Source: Sinorhizobium sp. BG8 (GTDB taxonomy: Bacteria; Pseudomonadota; Alphaproteobacteria; Rhizobiales; Rhizobiaceae). Taken from it: a DNA stretch of 64,000 nt. Every line of letters begins with the position of its first letter. Positions within the stretch are counted from its first letter, which is position 1. The position numbers and the translations under genes were made by a program. Where the stretch lies: positions 542,501 through 606,500 of the forward strand of contig NZ_CP044011.1 of assembly GCF_016864555.1 (NCBI RefSeq), read 5' to 3'. A model generated the notes under the pieces. That model worked only from the letters and a program-made list of their open reading frames with translations, did no database searches and was not told the DNA's origin. This document shows, in pieces, positions 49,029 through 58,201 of the stretch.

Positions 49029-49156
49029 ACACAGACCTTGTGTATCACATGTAATGACTTGAAACCGGCACGTTTTGGTGCCTACACTTAGTATGCGATC
49101 GGTATATATATCCGAATCGCTACGTGCTTGTCCTGTTAACCTGGAAAGGAAATACT

Positions 49157-49570
49157 CTGACAACAGTGCACGCGAAGGGAAGCGCCAACCGCGTCTTCTC
49201 GAAAAGCCCGGGACGTGGCGACGATGCCGCCGACCGCGCGCTTCAGGTGGTCCTCGCAAGCCTCGAGGACTCGAAGGCAGAAGATATCGTCACCATCAAC
49301 ATTGCGGGAAAGTCCGCACTCGGCGACTACATGGTGGTCGTGTCGGGGCGCTCGAACCGTCATGTCACGGCGATTGCCGATCACCTCCTCACCGACCTCA
49401 AGGAAGAAGGGCTGGGCAACGCCCGCGTCGAGGGCCTGGAGTCCGGGGATTGGGTTCTGATCGACTCCGGCGATATCATCGTCCATGTGTTCCGCCCCGA
49501 AGTGCGGGAGTTCTACAACATCGAAAGGATGTGGGCGGCTCCCGAGATCGAGGATGGAACGCTGCATTGA
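49157..49570 (+). CDS. rsfS: Ribosomal silencing factor RsfS
   Basis: A 137-residue RsfS/Iojap protein that binds L14 and blocks subunit joining in starvation. Core: DSKAEDIVTINIAGKSALGDYMVVVSGRSNRHVTAIADHL and EGLESGDWVLIDSGDIIVHVFRPEVREFYNIERMW. The start is uncertain: the conserved beginning TTVHAKG follows a CTG at 49157 that has AAAGGA six bases upstream; GTG 49166 or GTG 49124 are alternatives, and no ATG is available. CTG starts are rare but the ribosome site fits. Confidence 0.9.
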   Translation: MTTVHAKGSANRVFSKSPGRGDDAADRALQVVLASLEDSKAEDIVTINIAGKSALGDYMVVVSGRSNRHVTAIADHLLTDLKEEGLGNARVEGLESGDWVLIDSGDIIVHVFRPEVREFYNIERMWAAPEIEDGTLH

Positions 49571-49768
49571 TCGGGGCCGTAGTGCCTGCGTCCTGATGCG
49601 CGCTCGCTGCCTGGGTTTTTGATGCCCGCACGATATGCGGCGGTCGAATACGGCCGCTGAACCGAGCGGGAGCGCCGGGTGGATAGCAGCTTCGGCAGAA
49701 ACGGCGAGTGGACTGGTACCAATCGTCCGGCGCTCGCCGTATTGTGCCGATAAAGGGAATGGTCACGG

Positions 49769-50251
49769 ATGCGAATTGGTCTCTTTGCCGTGGGACGGCT
49801 GAAAGCCGGCCCGGAAAAGGAACTTGCCGCGCGCTATCTGGACCGTTTTGCGAAGTCGGGGCCTGCCATCGGCCTTGAACTCGGTAAGGTGGTGGAAGTC
49901 GGTGAAAGCCGTGCGTCAAACCCCGATACCCGCAAACGCGAGGAGGCGGGGCTCCTGCAGAAAGCCTTGCCCGATACCGCAGTCCTCATCCTGCTCGACG
50001 AGCGCGGCAAGGCGCTCGACTCCGAAGCCTTTGCCGGGTTGGTTGGCGGATTTCGCGATTCAGGCAAACGCGAGATGATGATTGCGATCGGCGGTGCCGA
50101 TGGCCTCGACCCGACGCTTCATGGCCGTGCGGATGCCACGATCTGTCTGGGAAAAATGACCTGGCCGCATCAGCTCGTGCGCATCCTGATCGCCGAGCAA
50201 CTCTATCGCGCCGTAACGATCCTCTCGGGTCATCCCTATCACCGCGCGTGA
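49769..50251 (+). CDS. rlmH: 23S rRNA (pseudouridine1915-N3)-methyltransferase RlmH
   Basis: A 160-residue SPOUT methyltransferase acting on helix 69 of 70S ribosomes. MRIGLFAVGRLKAGPEKELAARYLDR opens the protein; the knotted SAM site is ILLDERGKALDSEAFAG, AIGGADGLDP and the C-terminal KMTWPHQLVRILIAEQLYRA with the family-typical HPYHR end. It follows rsfS after a 198-base gap in which I see no gene. Confidence 0.96.
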   Translation: MRIGLFAVGRLKAGPEKELAARYLDRFAKSGPAIGLELGKVVEVGESRASNPDTRKREEAGLLQKALPDTAVLILLDERGKALDSEAFAGLVGGFRDSGKREMMIAIGGADGLDPTLHGRADATICLGKMTWPHQLVRILIAEQLYRAVTILSGHPYHRA

Positions 50252-50374
50252 TCCCCATTTCTGCTAGACTTGCTTGAATGTCCCTGGACGGGCCGCAATT
50301 TCGGCGTTGTTCTTGGAGAAACCGGCAAATCAGAATAGGCGTAGGAAAACGCGAGCGCAGGGGCGTCGAACACC

Positions 50375-51790
50375 GTGGCAGGAACGAGACAAGGCAAAAC
50401 TCTTACCGCTCTCTGGGCGGCAGGACTGCTGTCGGGTCTCTCTTTTCTCGTATTTCCTACAGAGCGCTCCTCGGCCGAAGACCATACCGCTCCCCCACAG
50501 ACGAGCAGTGCCGTTTCGGCCGGCGAGGTCGATCCCGCTGCCGCGCTGGCGTTGCGTCGGGACAGTACGCGCCGGGAGCTCGAGGCACTCTCAAAGACAA
50601 TATCGCTGAGCCAGGAAAAGACACACGCGCTGGAGGCGAGCATAGGCCAGCTCGAGAAGGATCGGGCGACACTGCGCGACGCCATCGTTGCCTCCGCCAG
50701 GAATCGCAAGGAGATGGAAAGCAAGATCCTGGCCGGCGAAAAGCGTTTGTCCGACATGCGCGGCAAGGAAGACGAGACAAAGTTGTCCTTGCGCGAGCGG
50801 CGCGGCCTGCTCGCCGAAGTTCTCGCGGCCCTGCAGCGCATGGGACGCAATCCGCCCCCTGCTCTCCTCGTCACGCCGGAGGACGCGTTGGCGTCCGTTC
50901 GCAGTGCGATCCTGCTCGGCGCGGTCGTGCCCGGCATCCGCAGTGAAACGGACAAGCTTGTCGCGGACCTGCGCTCGTTGATGGAGGTCAGGGTCCAGAT
51001 AAGCAAGGAAAAGGCTGACCTCGCATCGGCGATGACGGAGCGGCTCGAGGAAGAGAAGCGCTCCGAGCTGCTCATCATGCAGAATGAAAAGCTCGCATCG
51101 GAGAATACCCGCACGCTCGAAGCCGAACGCCGCCGTTCGACGGAGCTTGCCGGTCGCGCAACATCTCTCGAGGGGTTGATCGGCAGCCTCGAACGGGAGA
51201 TCAGCTCGGTGCGGGATGCCGCCGATCTGGCGCGCCGGCAACTGGAAGAAAGGGCCAAGCAGACCGAAGCCGAGCGCGAGCGCGCCAGGGCAATGGTCAG
51301 CGAGGGAATGCCTGACAAAAACCGTATTGCTCCCGCATACGCCTTTTCTGAATTGCAGAAGACGCTCGACTATCCCGTGGCGGGTGAAACGCTGCGGCAG
51401 TTCGGCGATGCCGATGGAACCGGTCATCCTTCACAGGGCTTGGTCCTTGCGACCAATGCCGGCGCACTGGTTACCGCGCCGGCCGACGGATGGGTTGTGT
51501 TCGCCGGAACGTTCCGCAGTTACGGCCGTATGATCATTCTCAATACCGGAGATGGATACCACCTCGTCATGTCCGGAATGGAGAAGGTGAACGTCCGGGA
51601 AGGACAGTTCGTCGTCGCCGGGGAACCGCTTGCGACGATGGGCGAAAAAAGAGTGGCAAGCGTCAGCGCTTTGGCGCTGGAAACCGACAGGCCAACGCTT
51701 TACATTGAATTCAGAAAGAATGGGAAGACGGTTGATTCCCGACCCTGGTGGTCCGCTACAGACTCTGGAAAGGCACGCAATGATTCGTAG
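50375..51790 (+). CDS. EnvC-like murein hydrolase activator (coiled coil plus degenerate LytM/M23 domain)
   Basis: A 471-residue envelope protein: hydrophobic export signal (about 9-32, LTALWAAGLLSGLSFLVF), two long coiled-coil stretches (about 50-130 and 185-315), and a C-terminal LytM/M23 fold (about 350-460: GLVLATNAGALVTAPADGWVVFAGTFRSYGRMIILN, LYIEFRKNGKTVD). The zinc ligands of active M23 enzymes are not in place (for example YHLVMSGM instead of a YAHL-type motif), so it is probably non-catalytic, like EnvC, activating an amidase during division. GTG at 50375. Its end overlaps the ctpA start by 11 bases. Confidence 0.86.
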   Translation: MAGTRQGKTLTALWAAGLLSGLSFLVFPTERSSAEDHTAPPQTSSAVSAGEVDPAAALALRRDSTRRELEALSKTISLSQEKTHALEASIGQLEKDRATLRDAIVASARNRKEMESKILAGEKRLSDMRGKEDETKLSLRERRGLLAEVLAALQRMGRNPPPALLVTPEDALASVRSAILLGAVVPGIRSETDKLVADLRSLMEVRVQISKEKADLASAMTERLEEEKRSELLIMQNEKLASENTRTLEAERRRSTELAGRATSLEGLIGSLEREISSVRDAADLARRQLEERAKQTEAERERARAMVSEGMPDKNRIAPAYAFSELQKTLDYPVAGETLRQFGDADGTGHPSQGLVLATNAGALVTAPADGWVVFAGTFRSYGRMIILNTGDGYHLVMSGMEKVNVREGQFVVAGEPLATMGEKRVASVSALALETDRPTLYIEFRKNGKTVDSRPWWSATDSGKARNDS

Positions 51791-53102
51791 GGCTTCACTT
51801 GTTCTCGTTGGTGCGCTGATGGGCGCCACCGCGATGAGTGTCATCTATTCGGTGACGATGCCGGCGGAGGCTGCCGGTTCCTCAACCTACAGGGAGCTGT
51901 CGATATTCGGCGACGTGTTCGAGCGCGTTCGCGCGCAGTACGTCACGCCCCCGAAGGAAGATCTCCTCATCGAGAATGCCATCAACGGCATGCTCTCGTC
52001 GCTGGATCCGCACTCCTCTTATATGAACTCCCGTGACGCGGAAGACATGCGTACCCAGACGCGTGGCGAATTCGGCGGCCTCGGCATCGAGGTCACCATG
52101 GAGGACGAGCTGGTCAAGGTCATCACGCCGATCGACGATACGCCGGCCTCGCGCGCCGGAGTTCTGGCGGGCGACCTTATCGCCAAGATCGACGGTCAGG
52201 ACGTTCGCGGCCTGAAGCTCGAGGAAGCGGTCGAGAAGATGCGCGGCGCGGTCAATACGCCGATCAAGCTGACCCTTATCCGCAAGGGAGCCGACAAGCC
52301 GATCGAACTCACGATCATGCGCGACATCATCGCCGTGAAGGCTGTAAAGTTCCGCGTGGAGAACGATGTCGGCTATCTTCGAGTGATTTCCTTCACGGAG
52401 AAGACTTACGACGATCTCGAAGCTGCGATCACCAAGATCAAGGAGCAGGTCCCCGCAGACAAGCTCAAGGGCTATGTCCTCGACCTGCGCCTCAACCCCG
52501 GCGGTCTGCTGGATCAGGCGATCAACGTCTCGGATGCGTTCCTGGAGCGTGGCGAAGTGGTTTCCACGCGCGGCCGCAACGAGGATGAGACGCGCCGGTT
52601 CAATGCATCTCCGGGCGATCTGTCCGACGGCAAGCCGGTCATCGTTCTGGTCAACGGCGGATCGGCTTCGGCCTCCGAAATCGTGGCCGGCGCGTTGCAG
52701 GATCTGCGTCGCGCAACCGTGCTCGGCACCCGGTCGTTCGGCAAGGGCTCCGTCCAGACGATCATTCCGATGGGCGACGCCGGCGCGCTTCGCCTGACGA
52801 CGGCCCTTTACTACACACCGTCGGGGAAATCGATCCAGGGCACCGGCATCACGCCTGACATCAAGGTCGAGCAGCCTCTTCCTGCCGATCTTCAGGGCAA
52901 GCTGGAGTCGGCCGGTGAATCGAGCCTGCGGGGCCATATCCAGGGCCAGAGCGAGACCGAGGAAGGCTCCGGCTCTTCGGCCTACGTCCCGCCGGAACCG
53001 AAGGACGACATCCAGCTGCAATATGCGCTCTCGCTGCTGCGTGGCGAGAAGACCGATCCGGCCTTCCCGGCGAATCCGGAAAAGGCCGAACTGAAGAACT
53101 GA
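51780..53102 (+). CDS. ctpA: Carboxy-terminal processing protease CtpA (S41)
   Basis: A 440-residue periplasmic serine protease. Signal segment about 5-32 (ASLVLVGALMGATAMSVIYSVTMPAEAA); helical N-terminal region with SLDPHSSYMN; PDZ domain about 95-175 (GGLGIEVTMEDELVKVITPIDDTPASRAGVLAGDLI); S41 catalytic domain with LDLRLNPGGLLDQA, the Ser nucleophile in GGSASASEIVAGAL and the Lys in GTRSFGKGSVQT. The C-terminal ~80 residues are an acidic tail. ATG at 51780 lies inside the end of the EnvC-like gene. Confidence 0.95.
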   Translation: MIRRASLVLVGALMGATAMSVIYSVTMPAEAAGSSTYRELSIFGDVFERVRAQYVTPPKEDLLIENAINGMLSSLDPHSSYMNSRDAEDMRTQTRGEFGGLGIEVTMEDELVKVITPIDDTPASRAGVLAGDLIAKIDGQDVRGLKLEEAVEKMRGAVNTPIKLTLIRKGADKPIELTIMRDIIAVKAVKFRVENDVGYLRVISFTEKTYDDLEAAITKIKEQVPADKLKGYVLDLRLNPGGLLDQAINVSDAFLERGEVVSTRGRNEDETRRFNASPGDLSDGKPVIVLVNGGSASASEIVAGALQDLRRATVLGTRSFGKGSVQTIIPMGDAGALRLTTALYYTPSGKSIQGTGITPDIKVEQPLPADLQGKLESAGESSLRGHIQGQSETEEGSGSSAYVPPEPKDDIQLQYALSLLRGEKTDPAFPANPEKAELKN

Positions 53103-53171
53103 ATGCTTACCGGGCCGGCGACCAACGGCGGCCCGGATATTCCCCTCACCGGTCGAGATTAGGCCACTTCC

Positions 53172-54389
53172 TTGGGAACCGACCTCAATGCGCCGCTTGG
53201 CCAGGACCGCAAGGTAAGGCCCGCGAACGCGAAACTCTCGCGGTTTCGCGCACGGCACATGGTGTCTGCAGTTGCCGTGATCGGCATTCTGGGCCTGTCC
53301 CTTTGGGCGGCTTTCGCTCCCTCGGGCCTGAAGCAGGAAACATCATCCGACAAATCCGCTGATGTCGACATGGCAGGCGGCGACGCTGCGCCGACCGCAG
53401 TGACGCCCGACGCAAAGCCGGACAAGCAATCCGCACAGGGAGTGCGCCGCACGACGGCAATGTCAGGCGTCGGCGTCGAGGAAACGCTGACTGATGACGG
53501 CAGCATTGTGCGAAAGTACACGCCGCGGGCTCGTGACGGCCAGGGGCCCCTGATCATAGAAACCAACCGTGTAGGCCAGGACCCGCGCATGGCGGCCCTG
53601 CCCAACGAGGACCTGCTGGAGGATACCTCCTTCGGCCGGCTGCCCGTGATTGGCGCCGACGGCACTCGCCCGGTCGAACAATATGCCCGACCCTGGTCGG
53701 GTGCGCGCGGCACGCGGGTGGCGATCGTCGTCGGAGGGCTGGGGCTTAGCCAGACCGGGACGCAGCGCGCAATCCAGAGACTGCCGTCGGAGGTTACGCT
53801 CGCCTTCGCTGCGAGCGGAAACAGCCTGCAACGCTGGATGCAGGAAGGGCGGCGCAGCGGACATGAGATTCTTGTCCAGGTACCCTTGGAGCCCTTTGAC
53901 TACCCCCAGAACGATCCGGGTCCGCACACGCTGCGGGTTGGAGCAGGCGAGACCAAGAACCTCGCGGACCTCCATCACGCCATGGGCCTGATCACCAACT
54001 ACACGGGCATCATGAATTTCATGGGAGGGCGTTTCCTCTCCGATTCGGACGCCTTGCAGCCGGTTATGCGCGACATCGCGAACCGTGGCCTCCTGTTTCT
54101 CGACGATGGCTCTTCTGCTCAGTCACTGTCCGGCAAGGTCGCGGGTACTCTGAACGCACCGCACGCCTTTGCGGATGTCCAGTTGGACAGCGAGCTTTCG
54201 ACCGAGGCGGTTCTGCGCAAACTGGATGAGCTGGAGCGGATCGCCCGCCGCAACGGGACCGCAATCGGCGTTGCTTCGGCCTTCGACGAAAGCGTTGACG
54301 CCATTACCCAGTGGTACGATGAGGCAAGTCGGCGCGGAATAGAGATCGTCGGCGTCTCCGCACTCGCGAATACCGCCCAGGACGAATAG
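53172..54389 (+). CDS. Divergent polysaccharide deacetylase (YibQ-type) family protein
   Basis: A 405-residue protein with one N-terminal membrane segment (about 31-50, [19 protein letters not shown]), a low-complexity linker and a YibQ/DUF610-type divergent NodB-fold domain (about 175-395; [79 protein letters not shown]). It usually follows ctpA and EnvC-like genes and is tied to the envelope; no enzymatic activity is established for the family. The start is TTG 53172, since no ATG or GTG precedes the conserved [11 protein letters not shown] beginning. Confidence 0.85.
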   Translation: MGTDLNAPLGQDRKVRPANAKLSRFRARHMVSAVAVIGILGLSLWAAFAPSGLKQETSSDKSADVDMAGGDAAPTAVTPDAKPDKQSAQGVRRTTAMSGVGVEETLTDDGSIVRKYTPRARDGQGPLIIETNRVGQDPRMAALPNEDLLEDTSFGRLPVIGADGTRPVEQYARPWSGARGTRVAIVVGGLGLSQTGTQRAIQRLPSEVTLAFAASGNSLQRWMQEGRRSGHEILVQVPLEPFDYPQNDPGPHTLRVGAGETKNLADLHHAMGLITNYTGIMNFMGGRFLSDSDALQPVMRDIANRGLLFLDDGSSAQSLSGKVAGTLNAPHAFADVQLDSELSTEAVLRKLDELERIARRNGTAIGVASAFDESVDAITQWYDEASRRGIEIVGVSALANTAQDE

Positions 54390-54399
54390 GACCACAAGG

Positions 54400-54927
54400 A
54401 TGAGCAAGAACACGAAGGCGCCGATCCGCGCCGAAGATCTGCCTTACAGGCCCTGCGTGGGCATCATGGTTCTCAACCATGCAGGGCTGGTGTGGGCCGG
54501 ACGGCGGATAGCCATCGGCAATTCGGAATATGATGGCTCGCCACAACTCTGGCAGATGCCGCAGGGCGGCATCGACAGGAATGAGGATCCCCTCGCCGCC
54601 GCATATCGCGAGCTCTACGAAGAGACCGGGATCAAGTCGGTCTCGCTGCTTGCCGATGCGGGACGCTGGATCAACTACGATCTTCCAGCCCATCTCGTCG
54701 GCATCGGCCTCAAGGGCAAGTACCGCGGACAGACGCAGCGCTGGTTCGCCTTCCGGTTCGAAGGCAATGAGAGCGAGATCGCAATCAATCCGCCGCCCGG
54801 CGGCCATGAACCGGAGTTCGACGCGTGGGAATGGAAGGCCATGCATGAGCTGCCCAGCCTTATCGTCCCGTTCAAGCGGAAGGTTTACGAGGACGTCGTC
54901 GCGGCGTTCTCGCATCTCGCGGGCTGA
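54400..54927 (+). CDS. rppH: RNA pyrophosphohydrolase RppH
   Basis: A 175-residue Nudix hydrolase. The Nudix box is [23 protein letters not shown] (G-x5-E-x7-REUxEE-x-G, about residues 52-74), and [21 protein letters not shown] and LWQMPQGG are typical of the RppH/NudH/InvA group, which removes pyrophosphate from mRNA 5' ends or cleaves dinucleoside polyphosphates. ACCACAAGGATG precedes the start (AAGG). Ten bases after the YibQ-like gene; closed by a strong terminator. Confidence 0.93.
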   Translation: MSKNTKAPIRAEDLPYRPCVGIMVLNHAGLVWAGRRIAIGNSEYDGSPQLWQMPQGGIDRNEDPLAAAYRELYEETGIKSVSLLADAGRWINYDLPAHLVGIGLKGKYRGQTQRWFAFRFEGNESEIAINPPPGGHEPEFDAWEWKAMHELPSLIVPFKRKVYEDVVAAFSHLAG

Positions 54928-54948
54928 CTTGTCTTCTCCCCGAATGCA

Positions 54949-54974
54949 AAAATCCCCGGCATGCCGGGGATTTT
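54949..54974. terminator. Bidirectional rho-independent terminator between rppH and bfr
   Basis: AAAATCCCCGGC (54949-54960), loop AT, GCCGGGGATTTT (54963-54974): a perfect 12-base stem with A and T tracts on both sides, between convergent rppH and bfr. Confidence 0.9.
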
Positions 54975-55014
54975 CTTTGACGGATAGTGTTAGCCCGCGT
55001 GCCGGGAAGCGGAG

Positions 55015-55500
55015 TTATTCCGCTTCGTTGGCGGGTGCCGCGTTGAGCTGACCGTATTTTTCCGGTCCAAGCTTTTCGAGCAGGTCGAGCTGCGTTTCCA
55101 GGAAGTCGATGTGACCTTCCTCGTCGGCAAGAAGCTCCTCGAAAAGTTTCATGGAGACGTAGTCCCCGGCGTCATGACAGATGTCGCGCGACTTCTTGTA
55201 TGCCGTGCGCGCGTCGTACTCGCCAGCCAGATCGGCTTTCAGCACTTCCTTCACGTCCTGGCCGATTCTGAGCGGAGCCACCGTCTGCAGATTGGGATGG
55301 CCTTCGAGGAAGATAATCCGCGCGACGAGCTTGTCGGCGTGTTGCATTTCCTCGATGGACTCCGCCCGCTCCTTCTTGGCGAGCAGCGTGTAACCCCAGT
55401 CTTCGAGAAGGCGGTAGTGGAGCCAGTACTGGTTCACTGCTCCAAGTTCGAGATAGAGCGCTTCGTTAAGCTGCTCGATGACTTTTTTGTCGCCTTTCAA
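55015..55500 (-). CDS. bfr: Bacterioferritin
   Basis: A 161-residue haem-containing ferritin that stores iron as a 24-mer. All ferroxidase ligands can be placed: Glu18, Glu51, His54 (EEMQHADK, with haem ligand Met52), then Glu and Glu/His in the second half ([15 protein letters not shown] and [12 protein letters not shown]). ATG at 55500 is preceded by GAGA/GGAG-type bases and lies 35 bases inside the end of bfd, so the two are co-transcribed. Iron control through the Irr-like box upstream of bfd is probable. Confidence 0.96.
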   Translation of the reverse strand: MKGDKKVIEQLNEALYLELGAVNQYWLHYRLLEDWGYTLLAKKERAESIEEMQHADKLVARIIFLEGHPNLQTVAPLRIGQDVKEVLKADLAGEYDARTAYKKSRDICHDAGDYVSMKLFEELLADEEGHIDFLETQLDLLEKLGPEKYGQLNAAPANEAE

Positions 55501-55777
55501 GATCCGCTCTCCTGTTTTCTTCGTGGAATTGTTTGAGGCGGGTCATGAAATCAAATATCTCGGCGTCCGTCGAGTCACGACGGGCGTGGTACTCCTCAGT
55601 GGTGCGGATGATGATGTCGACAACGTTGGGGAAACAACCGCAGCAGCGACCGCGTTTCTCCATGGCATGATAGACTTTGGCAGGAACGATCAACTGCCAA
55701 CAGTCTTCATCGAGAAGACCGATGATCACATCGGCAATCTCTTTTTCGCTAATGAAGTTGCAACTGCAAACCAGCAT
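55466..55777 (-). CDS. bfd: Bacterioferritin-associated ferredoxin-like [2Fe-2S] protein
   Basis: A 103-residue BFD-like protein: [18 protein letters not shown] and [11 protein letters not shown] supply the four cysteines (C-x-C and C-x2-C, here within CCGC) for a [2Fe-2S] cluster. It is longer than E. coli Bfd (64 residues) because of a charged C-terminal tail, as in rhizobia. Bfd docks on bacterioferritin and donates electrons to release iron. ATG at 55777 is chosen over the 55804 frame because the family starts directly before the first Cys. Overlaps bfr by 35 bases. Confidence 0.88.
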   Translation of the reverse strand: MLVCSCNFISEKEIADVIIGLLDEDCWQLIVPAKVYHAMEKRGRCCGCFPNVVDIIIRTTEEYHARRDSTDAEIFDFMTRLKQFHEENRRADLERRQKSHRAA

Positions 55778-55876
55778 TCCACTTGCCCGACATACGCAAT
55801 GCACTGAATTTCTTCATTAAGCAAAAGAGGACATTTGGTGTCAACAAAAAACAGGTCAGGAATACTGTCCCACATC

Positions 55877-55893
55877 TTTAGAGTCATTCTAAT
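55877..55893. promoter_or_regulatory. Irr-like iron control element (ICE) upstream of bfd-bfr
   Basis: TTTAGAG-TCA-TTCTAAT matches the rhizobial ICE consensus TTTAGAA-N3-TTCTAAA at 12 of 14 arm positions. It lies 100-116 bases upstream of bfd. Irr binds such boxes under low iron and represses iron storage and use genes, which suits bacterioferritin. Confidence 0.7.
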
Positions 55894-56163
55894 CTTGATA
55901 AAAAATGTCGTGTTTACAGCATATTAGGATGCACTTTGCGCCCCAAAAAGTGGCCTCTCCATCCCCATCTTTCAACGATCACTTTTTGTTGCATGGACAG
56001 GTCGGAAAGGGCTCAAACCCACTTCAACGTGTACCGGTTCGGACGATGCCATCCGGTGTTGTCGTCCCTCTTTCCACTGGACAATCGAGTGCACGCTAAC
56101 CAATAATGCATTGTCGGCTCGAAAACCGCACGAAATGGTCTATATGAGGGTCAAGGAGCACCG

Positions 56164-56598
56164 ATGGCCCGGATTGACCAGACAGAAGATTGGCGCACGC
56201 GCCATGCCCCAACGCTCAGCGCATTCGAATCGCTGGCAGTCGAGGCCTATGGACATCTTCCCGACGAGTTCCGGTCGCTTACCGGCAATCTGATCATCGA
56301 GATCTCAGAGTTTCCGAGTGACGACGTATTCGAGGACATGGCGCTCGAGACGCCGTTCGATCTGCTGGGCCTTTTCGAGGGCCAGGGCATATCCGAGCGG
56401 TTCACGGTAGAGACCGGCCAGATGCCGAACAGGATCACCCTCTACCGGCGCCCCATTCTCGACTATTGGGCCGAGAATGAGGAAACCCTGGGCGACATCA
56501 TTACCCACGTCCTGATCCACGAGATCGGCCATCATTTCGGCCTCTCGGACGACGACATGGAACGGATCGAGGCGAGCGCGGAAATTGCGGCCGGCTGA
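56164..56598 (+). CDS. Small zincin-like metallopeptidase family protein (DUF1025)
   Basis: A 144-residue protein with the zincin motif HEIGHHFGLSDDD (HExxHxxGxxD, about residues 119-131), which gives three zinc ligands and the catalytic Glu. The rest is short and acidic with the conserved ISEFPSDDVFEDMALETPFDLLGLF stretch of the possible-zinc-metallopeptidase (MMP-like) family. No signal peptide, so cytoplasmic. Substrate unknown. The 359-base gap upstream (55805-56163) holds the Irr-like box at its left end and no recognisable gene elsewhere. Confidence 0.85.
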   Translation: MARIDQTEDWRTRHAPTLSAFESLAVEAYGHLPDEFRSLTGNLIIEISEFPSDDVFEDMALETPFDLLGLFEGQGISERFTVETGQMPNRITLYRRPILDYWAENEETLGDIITHVLIHEIGHHFGLSDDDMERIEASAEIAAG

Positions 56599-56607
56599 AC
56601 TGCCGAC

Positions 56608-56814
56608 CTATTGCTCGGATAGCTTCATGTCCGGATGGTACTCCTTCCCTTCGACATCCTTCACGACCGCCTGGCCGCACTGCATCTGGTTTGTCGCCGC
56701 GTTGAAGGTATAGGTCGGAGAGCCTGATAGCACCCAGCCCTTGTTGAGGGCGGCGGTCACCTTGTGGCAGAAGGATGCGTCGTCAGGACCGGTCAGAAAT
56801 CTGTAAAGTTTCAT
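56608..56814 (-). CDS. DUF1737 small protein
   Basis: A 68-residue protein, MKLYRFLTGPDDASFCHKVTAALNKGW..., the DUF1737 pattern (short basic/aromatic beta-hairpin module). Its start overlaps the stop of the CitE-like gene by four bases, so it is co-translated with it. Function unknown. Confidence 0.82.
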   Translation of the reverse strand: MKLYRFLTGPDDASFCHKVTAALNKGWVLSGSPTYTFNAATNQMQCGQAVVKDVEGKEYHPDMKLSEQ

Positions 56815-57725
56815 TCTTGCGTTTCTTTCTGTGCAATTAGATCTGCCTTGGCGAGCAGTCGCAGTGCCTGGTCGGCATGAAGGCGTTCAACCATTCGCCC
56901 GCGAATATTGATAACGCCTTTCCCAGCGTTTTCCGGCGCCTCGAAGGCCGAAACGATCACCAGTGCTGCCGCAGCCTCGCTCTCGCTGATCCCGAAGGCA
57001 TCGTTCGCGCCGGCGATCTGGGCGGGATGGATCAGCATCTTTCCATCAAAGCCCATCTGACGACCCTGCTCGCATTCGCGAACGAAGGCTTCAGCATTGG
57101 CAAAGTCGTTGTAGACGCTGTCGAGCACATCGAGACCCGACGCGCGCGCCGCAACGACCACCTGCATCAGCAGGGGGATGAGATAGGGGCGTCCTTCAAG
57201 GTCTGCAATGCCGGTCTCGCTGCGCAGATCGTTGAGGCCGACGACGAAGCAATCGAGCCTGCCACCGAGCGTGCGTCCAACCTCTGCGATGGCGCTGATA
57301 TTGAGAATCGACGCCGCGGTCTCAATCATTGCCCACAGGCGCGGTCCATCGTCCGCCCCCCTTTCGGCAAGCCAGTCTCCAGCATCCAGAATGTCCCGGG
57401 GCCCGCATACTTTTGGCAGCAGGACCGCGTCGGGCGCACAGGCCAGCACTGCCTCGAGATCAAGAAGGCCATGCTCGCCGGAGAAGGGATTGATCCGGAT
57501 CACCCACTCCTGGCCCGTGGGCCGGCCGGCTGCGGCAAAATGCGCAATTAGGGCTGCGCGTGCATCCGCCTTCTTCTCGGGCAGAACGGAGTCCTCGAGA
57601 TCGAAGATGATTGCGTCGCAGGCAAGCGTCCTGGACTTCTCCAAAGCCCTGGCATTGCTGGCGGGAACGCTGAGAACAGAGCGTCGAAGCCGTACCGGAT
57701 GATGATGGGTGGGGATGTTCGTCAT
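56811..57725 (-). CDS. CitE-like / HpcH-HpaI family lyase (CoA-ester lyase)
   Basis: A 304-residue TIM-barrel protein of the CitE/malyl-CoA lyase family. RRSVLSVPASNARALEKSRTLACDAIIFDLEDSVLPEKKADAR contains the Arg and metal-binding Asp/Glu residues (DLEDSV), RINPFSGEHGLLDL is the substrate region, and AMIETAASILNISAIAEV and FVVGLNDLRSE are further metal/CoA motifs. It may cleave or hydrolyse malyl-, methylmalyl- or citramalyl-CoA. ATG at 57725; the longer frame to 57803 has no support. Substrate cannot be told from sequence. Confidence 0.86.
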   Translation of the reverse strand: MTNIPTHHHPVRLRRSVLSVPASNARALEKSRTLACDAIIFDLEDSVLPEKKADARAALIAHFAAAGRPTGQEWVIRINPFSGEHGLLDLEAVLACAPDAVLLPKVCGPRDILDAGDWLAERGADDGPRLWAMIETAASILNISAIAEVGRTLGGRLDCFVVGLNDLRSETGIADLEGRPYLIPLLMQVVVAARASGLDVLDSVYNDFANAEAFVRECEQGRQMGFDGKMLIHPAQIAGANDAFGISESEAAAALVIVSAFEAPENAGKGVINIRGRMVERLHADQALRLLAKADLIAQKETQE

Positions 57726-57826
57726 GACCCTTTTTGCCCCGGTTTCAGCGTTCGGACAAGTCCCGGCTAACAGCCTTGCAATGAACACATTCGCTCCCCA
57801 CATTTCCGTGAGAGAAAGGGCACATC

Positions 57827-58072
57827 ATGCAAAGCGTTCGCTCCGTTTTCCTTACCACTGCCGCCATTCTGATCGCGGGTTCTGCACTCGTGTTTGCCGC
57901 ATCCGTGGGGATCGCGATCGCGGGAGTTCTGGCGGTGACAATGATCGGCAGTGCGATTGCCGCGAAGTTCCAACCGAAGCCCGTACGCGCCACCGTGCAT
58001 GCACGCCACGGCCAGCGCCGCGCGGAGCCTCGCATCTGGAATGACGGCAAGGGCACGATCATCGACTTGTGA
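57827..58072 (+). CDS. Small membrane protein of unknown function
   Basis: An 81-residue protein with a strongly hydrophobic N-terminal half (about residues 7-46, which could be two short helices or a signal-anchor plus helix) and a basic C-terminal tail ending GTIIDL. GAAAGGGC precedes the ATG. Rhizobial genomes commonly carry such a small gene near leuCD. Divergent from the CitE-like gene. Confidence 0.65.
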   Translation: MQSVRSVFLTTAAILIAGSALVFAASVGIAIAGVLAVTMIGSAIAAKFQPKPVRATVHARHGQRRAEPRIWNDGKGTIIDL

Positions 58073-58201
58073 TCCTCCGATAAGCCCATCGTGCCGGCCT
58101 TGCCTTTTTGCGAGGGGTGGAGAGATTCTCCTTCAAATTCGGCCGAAACTGCTCTAAACGCAGGCTCTGAACGAAAAACACCGGATTTCGAGGTTCACGT
58201 C

